From Porticoccaceae bacterium (lineage in GTDB: Bacteria > Pseudomonadota > Gammaproteobacteria > Pseudomonadales > Porticoccaceae), in the NCBI GenBank assembly GCA_021773435.1, contig JAJFKC010000010.1, positions 1-64,000 of the forward strand: a DNA stretch of 64,000 bases, written 5' to 3'. The first letter of the stretch is position 1; every line of letters begins with the position of its first letter. Position numbers and translations under genes: made by a program. A model generated the notes under the pieces. That model saw nothing but the letters and a program-made list of their open reading frames with translations. It made no database searches and had not been told where the DNA came from. Positions 37,352-47,108 of this stretch are shown here, in pieces.

Positions 37352-40300
37352 ATGGCTCTCGGTATTGCTGGGCGAATCGCTCAGGGCTTTGTTCAATCGG
37401 CGTTGACACCGCTGGTTCTTATTATTTCTATCGTGCTGGGCGGCATGGCTTTAGTGAGCATGCCCCGGGAAGAAGAGCCCCAGATCACCGTGCCTTTTAT
37501 CGACATCTTTGTTGATACGCCGGGACTCAAGGCGGAAGACGTGGTCGAGCTGGTCACCAAACCTTTTGAAGATATCCTTAAAGGCATCGATAACGTTGAT
37601 CACATCGTCTCCATGACCCGAGACGAAGGCATCGCCATCAGCTTGCGTTTCGATACCGGCCATGATGATGATTCAGCGATTGCCCGAGTCAATGATGCCA
37701 TCGAAGTGAATCGCCATATGCTACCAGAGGCCATTGCTCAGCCTCTGGTAATTGGCCGCAGCATCGATGACGTCGCTGTGGTTGTTCTGACAATTTCTCC
37801 GCGCCCCGGCAATGAAGGTAGATGGCGCACAGACGCACTCTATGATCTGGCCGAAGAGTTAAAGCATGAGCTCGTCAAAGTTGATGATGTCGGCCTCACT
37901 TATATTGTCGGCGGTCATCCCAAAGAAATTCGCATCGAACCAAACCCTGAATTGCTCACACTGTACGGCGTGACACTAAATCAGGTTGTGGAAAAAGTTC
38001 GCAACGCTAATCGTGCTTTTCTGGCTGGCAATTTAAGAAATAAGGATCAATCTACTCCGGTTTTTGTCGGACGAACTTTACAGGGTTCTAAGGATATCGG
38101 CTTGCTGGTGATTACCACCTATGATGGCCGACCGGTCTATCTGCGTGACGTTGCCAGGGTGGTGGTGGGTGCTAGCCTCGGCGAGCACAGTGTTTGGCAA
38201 TTATTGCCGATCACCGATGCCAATGGTGAAAGAAGCTTTGAGCGATTGCCCGCGGTAAGTTTGGCGATTGCTAAGCGTAAGGGTGCCAACGGGGTGGAAA
38301 TCAGTAAGGACGTGCTAAAGCGTCTTGAATTGATTCGCGGTAGCCTGATTCCCGATGAAGTGATGGTCGAAGTCACCCGTGATTTTGGTAAAACTGCTGA
38401 GCACAAAGCCAATGAATTGATCGGCCACCTGCTGCTGGCGACAGGCGCTATTGTCATCATTATGTCACTGTTTCTGGGTTGGCGCGAAGGCCTGGTGATT
38501 CTGGTCGTTATCCCCGCGACTATCCTGCTGACCTTTTTTGTCTGCTGGTTACTGGACATCACCTTAAATCGGTTGACCATGTTTGGCTTGATATTTGCCA
38601 TCGCTATTTTGGCGGACGATGCCATTGTCATTATCGAAAATATATCGAGACACTGGAAAATGTTACACGGGCGCAGTTGGCGGCAGGCAACCATAGATGC
38701 CGTTTCGGAAGTTGGCAATCCGACCATCATCGCCACCTTTACGGTGGTTGCCGCCATGTTGCCGCTGCTATATAGCACGGGTTTTAATGGACCGTTTATG
38801 AAGCCGATCCCGATTTCTTCGTCGGCGGCGATGATATTTTCATTATTCCTTGCTCTGATCGTGGTGCCCTGGGCGATGTTGAAGCTCCGTCACGGTGGCG
38901 AAGATACTATGGCAGAACATTGGGAAGAGGAAGATGAGACTGACGAACAGACCGCTCAGGGCGGCATATTCGGCTTTTATTATCGCAAGTTTGCCAGCGG
39001 CATGTTGCTAACTCCAGCGCGGGCCAGGTTGATAATCGTTGCAGCAGTGTTGCTTACGCTGTTGTCGTTTCTAATCCCATACAACAAATTAATCATCTTG
39101 AAGATGATGGTTTTCGACGACAAGCAGGATGTCCAGGTGCTGTTTGATCTGCCTGAAAACTCTGCTCTTGAAATTACCGAGCGAGTGTTACTGGATGCCG
39201 CCACTCTGGTCGACGATATTCCCGAAGTTGAAAATATGCAGCTCTACGCGGGAATGGCGGGACCATTTCATTTCTACGGACTGGTGCGCCAGGACTATAT
39301 GCGCAATCTGCCGGAGCAGGGTGAATTACGCCTGAGGTTAAGTCCCAAGTGGGAGCGAGAACGCCATAGCCATGAGATAGCCCTTGAAGTTCGGGCAAAG
39401 TTGAAAGCCCTGGATATGCCTGAGCACACCTCAATTGAATTGGTTGAAGCCCCGCCAGGGCCACCTGCACCTTATATTATGACCGCCGAAATATATGGCC
39501 CCGATGCGGAGACTCGGCGGGCCACTGCGAGAGGCGTTCGCCAGGCAATTGATCAGGTTGAACAACTTACCGAAAGTGACGATTCTTACGGCACACCGGC
39601 GATGCGTCTGAGGATTGCTATTGACCAGGAAAACCTGGAGTTCCATCAGGTTGATGAAAGTGTCGTCTATGACACACTCTCAGCCTTACTGGGCGGTGTT
39701 AGTTTGGGCTACTCCCATAGGGGCGACGGTAGAAATCCGATTCCCATTGTTGTCCGTCAGCCCAAAGCATCGTTAGTGCTCAGTGAGCGAATATTGTCGA
39801 CACCGATCTCTACTTTAAACGGCGATATTCGTGAGTTAGGCGATGTGGTTACGATCAGCAGTGAGCGAGCTTCATACCCTATCTATAGACGCGATGGCCG
39901 CTTTGCTGACCTGGTTACCGCTGGCACTCGAGGCTGGGCGAAAGATGCGCCGGCTTATGCCATGGTTGAAGTGGGTGACATAATTGACAATATGGAATGG
40001 CCTTCAGGCGAGGCACCCGAGATTCGATATTCCGGTCAACCAGAGGATGAAAGCAAAACTTCATTGCTGTGGATGGGTGAATGGGACGTGACCAACGAAA
40101 CATTTTCCGATATGGGGGTGTCCTTTAGTATTGCCCTGGTGGGGATTTATATGTTAGTGGTTGGCCAGTTCGGTAGTTTTAGAACACCGTTGGTGGTGCT
40201 GGTGCCGGTGCCTTTAGGTTTTTCCGGGGTTCTTATTGGTCACTGGATATCCGACTCTACATTCTCGATGCCGTCTATGGTCGGTGTGATTGCCTTATCC

Positions 40301-40612
40301 GGCATCGTTGTACGTAATTCAATATTGCTTATTGAATTTATTCATAGCAAAAATAAAGATGGTATGCCGATTCGTAAAGCCGCTATTGAAGCCGGGGCGG
40401 TTCGTGCCAAGCCTATTATTCTTACCGCGATTGCGGGGATGGTCGGTTCAGCATTTATTTTGCCTGACCCGATGTTCCATGGTATGGCTATTTCGCTAAT
40501 ATTTGGCCTGGTGTCATCGACTATATTGACGTTGATGGTAATCCCCGGGCTTTATGTGTGGTTGCGTGACGATGAGGTCGATATATCTGAGGATTATTCA
40601 AATAACAATTAG
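37352..40612 (+). CDS. RND efflux permease (AcrB/AcrD/AcrF family)
   Basis: 1086 aa; MTRDEGIAISLRFDTGHD, IFAIAILADDAIVIIENISRH, GVIALSGIVVRNSILLIEFI; 2 bp after adaptor stop. Confidence 0.94.
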   Translation: MALGIAGRIAQGFVQSALTPLVLIISIVLGGMALVSMPREEEPQITVPFIDIFVDTPGLKAEDVVELVTKPFEDILKGIDNVDHIVSMTRDEGIAISLRFDTGHDDDSAIARVNDAIEVNRHMLPEAIAQPLVIGRSIDDVAVVVLTISPRPGNEGRWRTDALYDLAEELKHELVKVDDVGLTYIVGGHPKEIRIEPNPELLTLYGVTLNQVVEKVRNANRAFLAGNLRNKDQSTPVFVGRTLQGSKDIGLLVITTYDGRPVYLRDVARVVVGASLGEHSVWQLLPITDANGERSFERLPAVSLAIAKRKGANGVEISKDVLKRLELIRGSLIPDEVMVEVTRDFGKTAEHKANELIGHLLLATGAIVIIMSLFLGWREGLVILVVIPATILLTFFVCWLLDITLNRLTMFGLIFAIAILADDAIVIIENISRHWKMLHGRSWRQATIDAVSEVGNPTIIATFTVVAAMLPLLYSTGFNGPFMKPIPISSSAAMIFSLFLALIVVPWAMLKLRHGGEDTMAEHWEEEDETDEQTAQGGIFGFYYRKFASGMLLTPARARLIIVAAVLLTLLSFLIPYNKLIILKMMVFDDKQDVQVLFDLPENSALEITERVLLDAATLVDDIPEVENMQLYAGMAGPFHFYGLVRQDYMRNLPEQGELRLRLSPKWERERHSHEIALEVRAKLKALDMPEHTSIELVEAPPGPPAPYIMTAEIYGPDAETRRATARGVRQAIDQVEQLTESDDSYGTPAMRLRIAIDQENLEFHQVDESVVYDTLSALLGGVSLGYSHRGDGRNPIPIVVRQPKASLVLSERILSTPISTLNGDIRELGDVVTISSERASYPIYRRDGRFADLVTAGTRGWAKDAPAYAMVEVGDIIDNMEWPSGEAPEIRYSGQPEDESKTSLLWMGEWDVTNETFSDMGVSFSIALVGIYMLVVGQFGSFRTPLVVLVPVPLGFSGVLIGHWISDSTFSMPSMVGVIALSGIVVRNSILLIEFIHSKNKDGMPIRKAAIEAGAVRAKPIILTAIAGMVGSAFILPDPMFHGMAISLIFGLVSSTILTLMVIPGLYVWLRDDEVDISEDYSNNN

Positions 40613-40692
40613 CTGTATTTAAAGTGCGATTATTACTTGAAAGCACGTAGAAATATAATCGATGATATTTCGAATACGGTTTTTATGTTGAC

Positions 40693-41298
40693 CTAGGTTC
40701 CGGATTTAATAATATTTCTGAACGCGGCGTTATCCGGATATGCCTTTAGAATGGCGTCTTCGAAACGATACCACTTACGTTTTATTTTCCTGTCGCCAAG
40801 AGTTTTGCTGTAGTTAGCAATGGGGATGTAGTCAGAATTACCAATATTATCGACGATAATGAGTTTGCCCGCATCATCATTGATTTCCTGGTAGAGCACA
40901 TTTTTTGGCTTAATGGTCATGGTGATAATCTGCTCATTGAGCAAATATTTTTTCAGGGCAAAAAAAGCGCTGGCCAGACCCGAGTAACAACGTTCGGTTT
41001 GTTGAATAGATTTAAGATAAAACTCCAGGGTTTTAGATACGCTGCCATCGTGATTTCTGATCATCTCAAAAACCGCACCGGAGCCGAGATTGGTGTCCAT
41101 ATTGCCATAATACTTCGGCAACATATCCCAGCAAATTTGTCGTTTTTTTAATAGTCGATAATACTTTTGTTCGCGACGCGTCTCTTTTACGTTTTCATTG
41201 ACGGCAATCTTAATACATAGATTCTGATCTTGAGGGTGGCTATAGCATTCCCGGTGTAGTCCTTTTCCGATCATGTCAGTGGCGTTGATGGTGAGCAT
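40693..41298 (-). CDS. YrbL family protein
   Basis: 201 aa; MIGKGLHRECYSHPQDQNLCIKI ... DTNLGSGAVFEMIRNHDGSVSKTL ... LIIVDNIGN typical of YrbL. Confidence 0.82.
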   Translation of the reverse strand: MLTINATDMIGKGLHRECYSHPQDQNLCIKIAVNENVKETRREQKYYRLLKKRQICWDMLPKYYGNMDTNLGSGAVFEMIRNHDGSVSKTLEFYLKSIQQTERCYSGLASAFFALKKYLLNEQIITMTIKPKNVLYQEINDDAGKLIIVDNIGNSDYIPIANYSKTLGDRKIKRKWYRFEDAILKAYPDNAAFRNIIKSGT

Positions 41299-41380
41299 TT
41301 GTTATCCGTAAATAGCTATTATTTAAAAATAATTATTATAGTTGCCAGTAGGAGGCTATTTATTAGAAAGCCAGGCAATA

Positions 41381-41413
41381 AAAAGCCGAGAGAAATTTAT
41401 CTCTCGGCTTTTT
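41381..41413 (-). terminator. Intrinsic terminator, potentially bidirectional
   Basis: AAAAGCCGAGAGA-AATTTA-TCTCTCGGCTTTTT, directly downstream of the amidohydrolase stop. Confidence 0.9.
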
Positions 41414-41419
41414 AGCGGT

Positions 41420-43144
41420 TTACTGAAAAGCGGGAATCGGCACAGTTTCGGTATCCCGACCAGAGCGCATCACAACGCCTGGCTTGACGCCGGTTAATTC
41501 ATTATCCCGGATGATTTCCTGGCCATTGACGAAAACCCGATCTATGCCGTTGGCTTCACAGTACAATCGGCCTGCATTTGCTGGCAGGTCATAACGAGTG
41601 TGGATAGGACCTTTGCCGACTGTTGCCTCGTCAAAGATGACCACATCGGCATGCCAGCCCTCCTGTAAACGACCGCGCTCAATTAAGCCCATGTATCGCG
41701 CTGGGGTGTCGGTGATGGCACACACCGCTTCTTCGAGAGTCAATAATTCGTGGTCCCTGACCCCCTGGGAGAGCAGTGTCGTGCTAAAGGCAAAGGTATC
41801 GATCATATCCAGATGGGCTCCGGCGTCAGATGCGCCCACCAGGGTGCGAGGGTCTTTCCAGATCTCACCGCGCAAAGCCCAGCTTTCTTCATCGTTACCG
41901 CCAAGATTAGGTAGGAAAGTGGTTTTTAGATTATCGGCGATGGCGATGTCGAAGAACAAATCACTGGGTTCTTTGCCCATCTCTTCTGCCAGTTCGCCGA
42001 GGATTCTGCCCTGGTAGTCAGCCGTGGCATCGGAGAAGGTCTCTTCCACCAGCATGCGTTTGAAATTGCCAGTGGCGCGTAAAGCCAGGGGAATATCTGG
42101 GTGGGCAACGCCGCGCACCAGGTTTTCTCGCACGGCGGGGTCGGCAAAGGCGACTTTTCGCTCGTCCATGGGCAGGGCCAATATTCCAGCCCAGCCGGGG
42201 AAGGAATCCAGACCAAAGCCACTCCATAGATTGATGCGCAATGACACCGGTTGGGCAAACGTCAGTGCTTTCACCTGGGCACCACGCGCGGCCGCGTAAT
42301 CGCTGGCTTTGAGTTGTTCTGTCACAATTTCTCGGGTGCCCCGGGTCACAATCATGACATTCCAGTTGAGTGAGCGTTGCGCTGCCAGCGACATATTGGT
42401 CATTAGCTCCATCTTTTCTTCACTGAAGATACCGACGGAAGGAATAAATTCGAGCAGGGTGCCAGGATAATCTTTCAGACAGCCGGCCAGCTCAATCAGC
42501 TCCTCAGGTTCTGCTGCGCGTGACGGCACCGGTTCGCCTGCGCCGTCGTTATGAGTGGGTGATTGTGAGGATGAGAAGCCCATGCCACCTTCAGCAAGGG
42601 AAACCTTTAGAAGATCTTTCATGGCTTCAAGCTGCTCGGGTGTTGCGGGCTGGTCAGAACCCTCGCCCATTACCACGCGCCGGAGCGCGCAATGGCCGAC
42701 CAGAAAGCCAATATTGATGGCCATTTTGCCTTCGAGTAAATCCAGGTAACTACCGAAAGAATCCCAGTTCCAGTCCACGCCTTCCTGCAAAGCGTTTAAG
42801 GGCATGCCTTCTACTTTAGCCAGTAAACGCATGATGTAATCGCCTGCTTCTGGTACCAGGGGTGCGACGGAGAATCCGCAGTTGCCTGCAAATACAGAGG
42901 TGACGCCATGGTAGGATGAAGGGCTGATGTTTGGATCCCAGAATACCTGGGCGTCGTAGTGAGTGTGGATATCGACAAAGCCCGGCGAGACGATCTTGCC
43001 AGTGGCATCGATGGTTTCTTTAGCGGCTTCATCGACATCGCCAACAGCAGTGATGCGTCCGTCTTTGATGCCGATATTGCCCAGGCGTCTAGCGCTGCCA
43101 GTGCCATCGACGAGGGTGCCGCCTTTAATCAGATAATCAAGCAT
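41420..43144 (-). CDS. N-acyl-D-amino-acid deacylase family amidohydrolase
   Basis: LIKGGTLVDGTGSARRLGNIGIKDGRI, VDIHTHYDAQVFWDP, GNCGFSVAP, GASDAGAHLDMIDTF. Confidence 0.92.
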   Translation of the reverse strand: MLDYLIKGGTLVDGTGSARRLGNIGIKDGRITAVGDVDEAAKETIDATGKIVSPGFVDIHTHYDAQVFWDPNISPSSYHGVTSVFAGNCGFSVAPLVPEAGDYIMRLLAKVEGMPLNALQEGVDWNWDSFGSYLDLLEGKMAINIGFLVGHCALRRVVMGEGSDQPATPEQLEAMKDLLKVSLAEGGMGFSSSQSPTHNDGAGEPVPSRAAEPEELIELAGCLKDYPGTLLEFIPSVGIFSEEKMELMTNMSLAAQRSLNWNVMIVTRGTREIVTEQLKASDYAAARGAQVKALTFAQPVSLRINLWSGFGLDSFPGWAGILALPMDERKVAFADPAVRENLVRGVAHPDIPLALRATGNFKRMLVEETFSDATADYQGRILGELAEEMGKEPSDLFFDIAIADNLKTTFLPNLGGNDEESWALRGEIWKDPRTLVGASDAGAHLDMIDTFAFSTTLLSQGVRDHELLTLEEAVCAITDTPARYMGLIERGRLQEGWHADVVIFDEATVGKGPIHTRYDLPANAGRLYCEANGIDRVFVNGQEIIRDNELTGVKPGVVMRSGRDTETVPIPAFQ

Positions 43145-43506
43145 GGTTTTCTCCCATTAAATGTGTGAACTAAGCTGGATTTGAATTAATACTGTGAATC
43201 TATTGGTCGCTTTATTGCTGATAAAGCGGCTCGCTAGTGAATTTTATTTGCTAGCTAAGCCCTATTTTCTTGATGAACGCTATTTTTTCATGAAAGTAGC
43301 GATTACTTAGCGGGCAACTTTGATAACCAAGCATAAACCGCTTTTAGGATGTTGAGAAGAAGTTTAGACCAATTTGGCTTATTACATAGGCTTTTGACTG
43401 GACATGAGTCCGTCTATTCTGACAAGCTATCTCGCTGAACAATTTTTAAACTACATCTGAATTACGTCTTAATAATACATATTTTGTCTTAACAACCGGG
43501 GGAAAA

Positions 43507-44607
43507 ATGAAAGCACTCGTCGTAGGTGGTACCGGGCCAACAGGGCCTTATATTGTTAACGGTTTGCTGGAAAGAGGTTACGAAGTTGCTATTTTTCATC
43601 GTGGCACCCATGAAATTCCTGAAATTCCACCGGAGGTTGAGCATATTCATGGTGACCCCCACTTCCTCGAAACCATTGAGACATCACTAAAAGGACGAAC
43701 CTTTGACCTGACCATTGTCACTTACGGTCGGGTGCGATTTTTGGCCGAAGCACTGGTTGGCAAGGTGGGTCGCTTTGTCAGTGTCGGCGGCGTGGCCAGT
43801 TATCGTGGTTATATGCATGCCGATCGCCTCAGTCCGGAGGGTATGCCCATTCCGGTGCGTGAAGACGACCCGCTTGTGAGCAGTGAGGAAGAACACCGGT
43901 TTTCCTATCTTATTGCCCAGACTGAGCAAGCTGTTCTGGATCACCATCCGGAGGCAGCGCACTTTCGATATCCCTATGTTTACGGCCCGCGGCAACTGGT
44001 GCCACGAGAGTGGGCGATTATGCGTCGGGTGCTGGATACACGTCCGCACATTATTGTCCCCGATGCGGGCCTCAATCTATCAACCCACGGCTTTGTCGCT
44101 AATCTCGCTCACAGCGTTTTATTGGCTGCGGACAAGCCCCGTGAATCAGCTGGCCAGATATATAACTGTGGTGACGATACCCAGCTAACGCTTAGCCAGG
44201 TAATCGAGCTAGTGGCGGCAAAAATGGGTCATAAATTTGACATCATTAGTATGCCCTATGAGCTGGCCCTGCCTGCTCGCGCATATACCATGGGGCCGTC
44301 AACCCATCATCGACTGATGGATACCAGCAAGATTAAACATCAGCTAGATTATCAGGACATTAATCCGGTTGAAGAAGCGCTTGGCCTGACCGTTGACTGG
44401 TTGCTGGAAAATAGACCTGAACCCGGTGGTGATCTTGAGCAGGGTTTGCTGGACCCGTTTAATTATGAGGGTGAAGATCGTCTGCTAGATGCCTGGCAGC
44501 AAAGTATGGCCAAGGTTGCTGAAATACCCTTTGAAATTGCCAACCACCGACCTCACCCCTATGCACATCCGAAAAAGCCGGGGGAGAAAGATCATCGGAA
44601 TAGGTAG
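43507..44607 (+). CDS. NAD-dependent epimerase/dehydratase family protein
   Basis: KALVVGGTGPTGPYIVNGLLERG; FRYPYVYGPRQLVPREW. Confidence 0.88.
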   Translation: MKALVVGGTGPTGPYIVNGLLERGYEVAIFHRGTHEIPEIPPEVEHIHGDPHFLETIETSLKGRTFDLTIVTYGRVRFLAEALVGKVGRFVSVGGVASYRGYMHADRLSPEGMPIPVREDDPLVSSEEEHRFSYLIAQTEQAVLDHHPEAAHFRYPYVYGPRQLVPREWAIMRRVLDTRPHIIVPDAGLNLSTHGFVANLAHSVLLAADKPRESAGQIYNCGDDTQLTLSQVIELVAAKMGHKFDIISMPYELALPARAYTMGPSTHHRLMDTSKIKHQLDYQDINPVEEALGLTVDWLLENRPEPGGDLEQGLLDPFNYEGEDRLLDAWQQSMAKVAEIPFEIANHRPHPYAHPKKPGEKDHRNR

Positions 44608-44610
44608 AAA

Positions 44611-45351
44611 TTAATGAACCACACCCGTGGTCCGCACCCGTTTCGCCCCTTTTACAGGCCTTGCCTTGAGCGCATCGCGGCGTTGTTTGGCCCGCGTGTC
44701 GAGAGCATTTTTTACCGCGATCAACAGACCGGTAATAATAAACGCGCCGGGCGGTAGAATGGCGACCAGGAAACTATAGCCGCTACCAAACACTTGTATT
44801 GACCAGTTAGCGGCAACCGGGCCAAATAATAAATCCATATTCGCAAAAAGAGTGCCGCTGCCCAATACTTCGCGAATCCCACCAAGTACCAGTAATACCG
44901 CGCCAAAGCCCAGACCCATAAGCAATCCATCGGCGATTGAGGGGATAAGGGCATTCTTGCTGGCAAAGGCTTCAGCCCGACCCAGTATCGTACAATTGGT
45001 AACAATCAGCGGAATAAAAATGCCGAGGATTTGGTATAGCTCATAGGTGTAGGCCTTCATCAACATTTCGGTGCAGGTGGTGAAGGTGGCGATAATCATG
45101 ACAAAGGCTGGAATACGCACGGCGTCGGTGACGCGGTTGCGAATCAGTGACACCACAGCATTTGAGCCGACCAATACGGCCATGGTGGCAAGCCCAAGCC
45201 CAAGTGCATTGACCACTGAGCCAGTGACGGCGAGCAGGGGGCATAAGCCGAGCAATTGCACCAGTGCCGGGTTGTTATCCCATAGGCCGTTGCGGCTGAT
45301 TTCTCGGTAGGAGACGTCACTCATCGGTAGCTTCCTGTTGTTTAGTTGCAC
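44611..45351 (-). CDS. rnfE: Ion-translocating oxidoreductase complex subunit E
   Basis: [46 protein letters not shown]. Confidence 0.95.
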   Translation of the reverse strand: MQLNNRKLPMSDVSYREISRNGLWDNNPALVQLLGLCPLLAVTGSVVNALGLGLATMAVLVGSNAVVSLIRNRVTDAVRIPAFVMIIATFTTCTEMLMKAYTYELYQILGIFIPLIVTNCTILGRAEAFASKNALIPSIADGLLMGLGFGAVLLVLGGIREVLGSGTLFANMDLLFGPVAANWSIQVFGSGYSFLVAILPPGAFIITGLLIAVKNALDTRAKQRRDALKARPVKGAKRVRTTGVVH

Positions 45352-45985
45352 TCGATGCTGGCACAGCTAATTTTAAGATTCGCGGTCTATCTTCAGCAAA
45401 GTATTCCAATACTTTTTTCACCAGAGTCACCACGGCACGCGGTGTAATAGTGGCACCGGTAAATTGATCAAATTCGCCGCCATCTTTTATTACCTGCCAC
45501 TTTGATGATACCGGCTCGGTCAGCGATTTACCCTGGAAGGATAATATCCAGTCATCCTTTTTCAGATCTATTTTATCCCCCAGCCCCGGCGTCTCGGTAT
45601 GGCTTAGTACTCTCACACCAGCCACAGTGCCGTCCATATTGACACCAGCAATGAGGCGTATATCGCCGCTATAACCATCGGGTGCGACCGCGGGCACAAT
45701 CACAGCTTCTATTTTCCCATGATTGCGGGCGATATTAATTTCACCACCTTTATGCAAGCCGAGCTTGCTCCAAAACTGTTGTGGAATTGCTAGCGTATCG
45801 ACCAACATATCGTTGCTGTGTCGTTCGTTGGGGATAATTTCCAGCAGCGCTTTTTCAGCAGCCTGTCGTTCAGATTCTGCTATTTGATCTTTGGTGCCCA
45901 GATAAGTGCTTGCCAGCAGCAGCGCCGTAACGAGTGCAAACGCGGCTAACACCAGGCTGTTGAATCCAATTGATTTTGTTAACAA
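45317..45985 (-). CDS. rnfG: Ion-translocating oxidoreductase complex subunit G (probable TTG start)
   Basis: [39 protein letters not shown]-attachment motif; ORF track start (46084) overlaps rnfD, TTG at 45985 follows the rnfD stop. Confidence 0.9.
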   Translation of the reverse strand: MLTKSIGFNSLVLAAFALVTALLLASTYLGTKDQIAESERQAAEKALLEIIPNERHSNDMLVDTLAIPQQFWSKLGLHKGGEINIARNHGKIEAVIVPAVAPDGYSGDIRLIAGVNMDGTVAGVRVLSHTETPGLGDKIDLKKDDWILSFQGKSLTEPVSSKWQVIKDGGEFDQFTGATITPRAVVTLVKKVLEYFAEDRPRILKLAVPASSATKQQEATDE

Positions 45986-45989
45986 GGGG

Positions 45990-47108
45990 CTAATCCTTGT
46001 CCAGTGATTGTTGGCTGGTTGATGCCTTTTTGCCGAGGCCGTATTTTTCGTGACCATAGGTGCGGGGCAACGTGTAGTAATCAATAAAGGGTGCGGCGAA
46101 GTTCATTAATAAGACTGCAAATGCCACTGCATCCGGGTAGTTCCCCCAGGCGCGAATAACAAAAATTAGCACACCTATTAACGCGCCATAGATAAGACGC
46201 CCGGTATGAGACACAGCGGACGTAACAGGATCGGTGACGATAAAGAAAGCACCTAACATAGTGGCACCACTCAGCAGGTGCATGCTTGCGGAACCATTAC
46301 TAACCGAGCTGCCGCCGTCGAAATTTAGCCACGCCATTATGCTTAAGGCACTCAACATGGCGACCGGGGCGTGCCAGGTAAAAATTCGTTGATATAGTAG
46401 GTAGCAACCACCGGTGAGAAACCCCAGGTTAACCCATTCCCAGCCGGCACCAGCCCATCGGCCACCCACAAACCAGGCATCTTGATCGTAGAACTGTTCT
46501 GCCAGCAGACCGTTGTTGTGCTTGAATGAATCCAGTGGTGTTGCGGCTGTATAGGCGTCTATTGAATGGTAGGCCGAGCTGTACGAATCAACGGCGCTGC
46601 CAGAGAACTGGAAAACCACCTGAATAGATTCCCATAATCCCGGCGTACTGAGACCATCGGGCAGCATGCTTTGTGCGACGGGCCAGGTGGTCATCTCAAC
46701 GGGAAACGAAACCAGCACAACCACATAACCGACCATGGCCGGATTAAAGGGGTTGTAGCCCATACCGCCGTACAGGTGCTTGGCAATGACAATGGCAAAA
46801 GTGGTTGCTACGACGACTACCCACCAGGGCGCCAGCGGAGGCAGGGCGAGACCGATGAGGACGGCGGTCACCAGCGCGCTGCAATCGCGCAAATAAAACC
46901 ACGCGGGACGCTTTCTTAAGGAGACGATAGTGGCTTCACAGGCCAGCGCGGTACAGCTTGCAATCACAATGTTTATTAACGAACCCCAGCCAAAATGCCA
47001 TGACAGGGCGATCAATCCTGGCACTGTGGCTAGCAATAATTGTTGCATTACATGCTGGGTAGTTTGTGGTCCATGGAGGTGGGGCGACGTGGTGCGGAGC
47101 AGTGCCAT
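45990..47108 (-). CDS. rnfD: Ion-translocating oxidoreductase complex subunit D
   Basis: TTSPHLHGPQTTQHVMQQLLLATVPGL; YGGMGYNPFNPAMVGYVVVLVSFP; AYTAATPLDSF. Confidence 0.95.
   Translation of the reverse strand: MALLRTTSPHLHGPQTTQHVMQQLLLATVPGLIALSWHFGWGSLINIVIASCTALACEATIVSLRKRPAWFYLRDCSALVTAVLIGLALPPLAPWWVVVVATTFAIVIAKHLYGGMGYNPFNPAMVGYVVVLVSFPVEMTTWPVAQSMLPDGLSTPGLWESIQVVFQFSGSAVDSYSSAYHSIDAYTAATPLDSFKHNNGLLAEQFYDQDAWFVGGRWAGAGWEWVNLGFLTGGCYLLYQRIFTWHAPVAMLSALSIMAWLNFDGGSSVSNGSASMHLLSGATMLGAFFIVTDPVTSAVSHTGRLIYGALIGVLIFVIRAWGNYPDAVAFAVLLMNFAAPFIDYYTLPRTYGHEKYGLGKKASTSQQSLDKD

Noticed and set aside
38137-38778. 213-aa minus-strand ORF
   Set aside because: Antisense to the RND permease; low-complexity Ser/Thr/Arg-rich shadow ORF.
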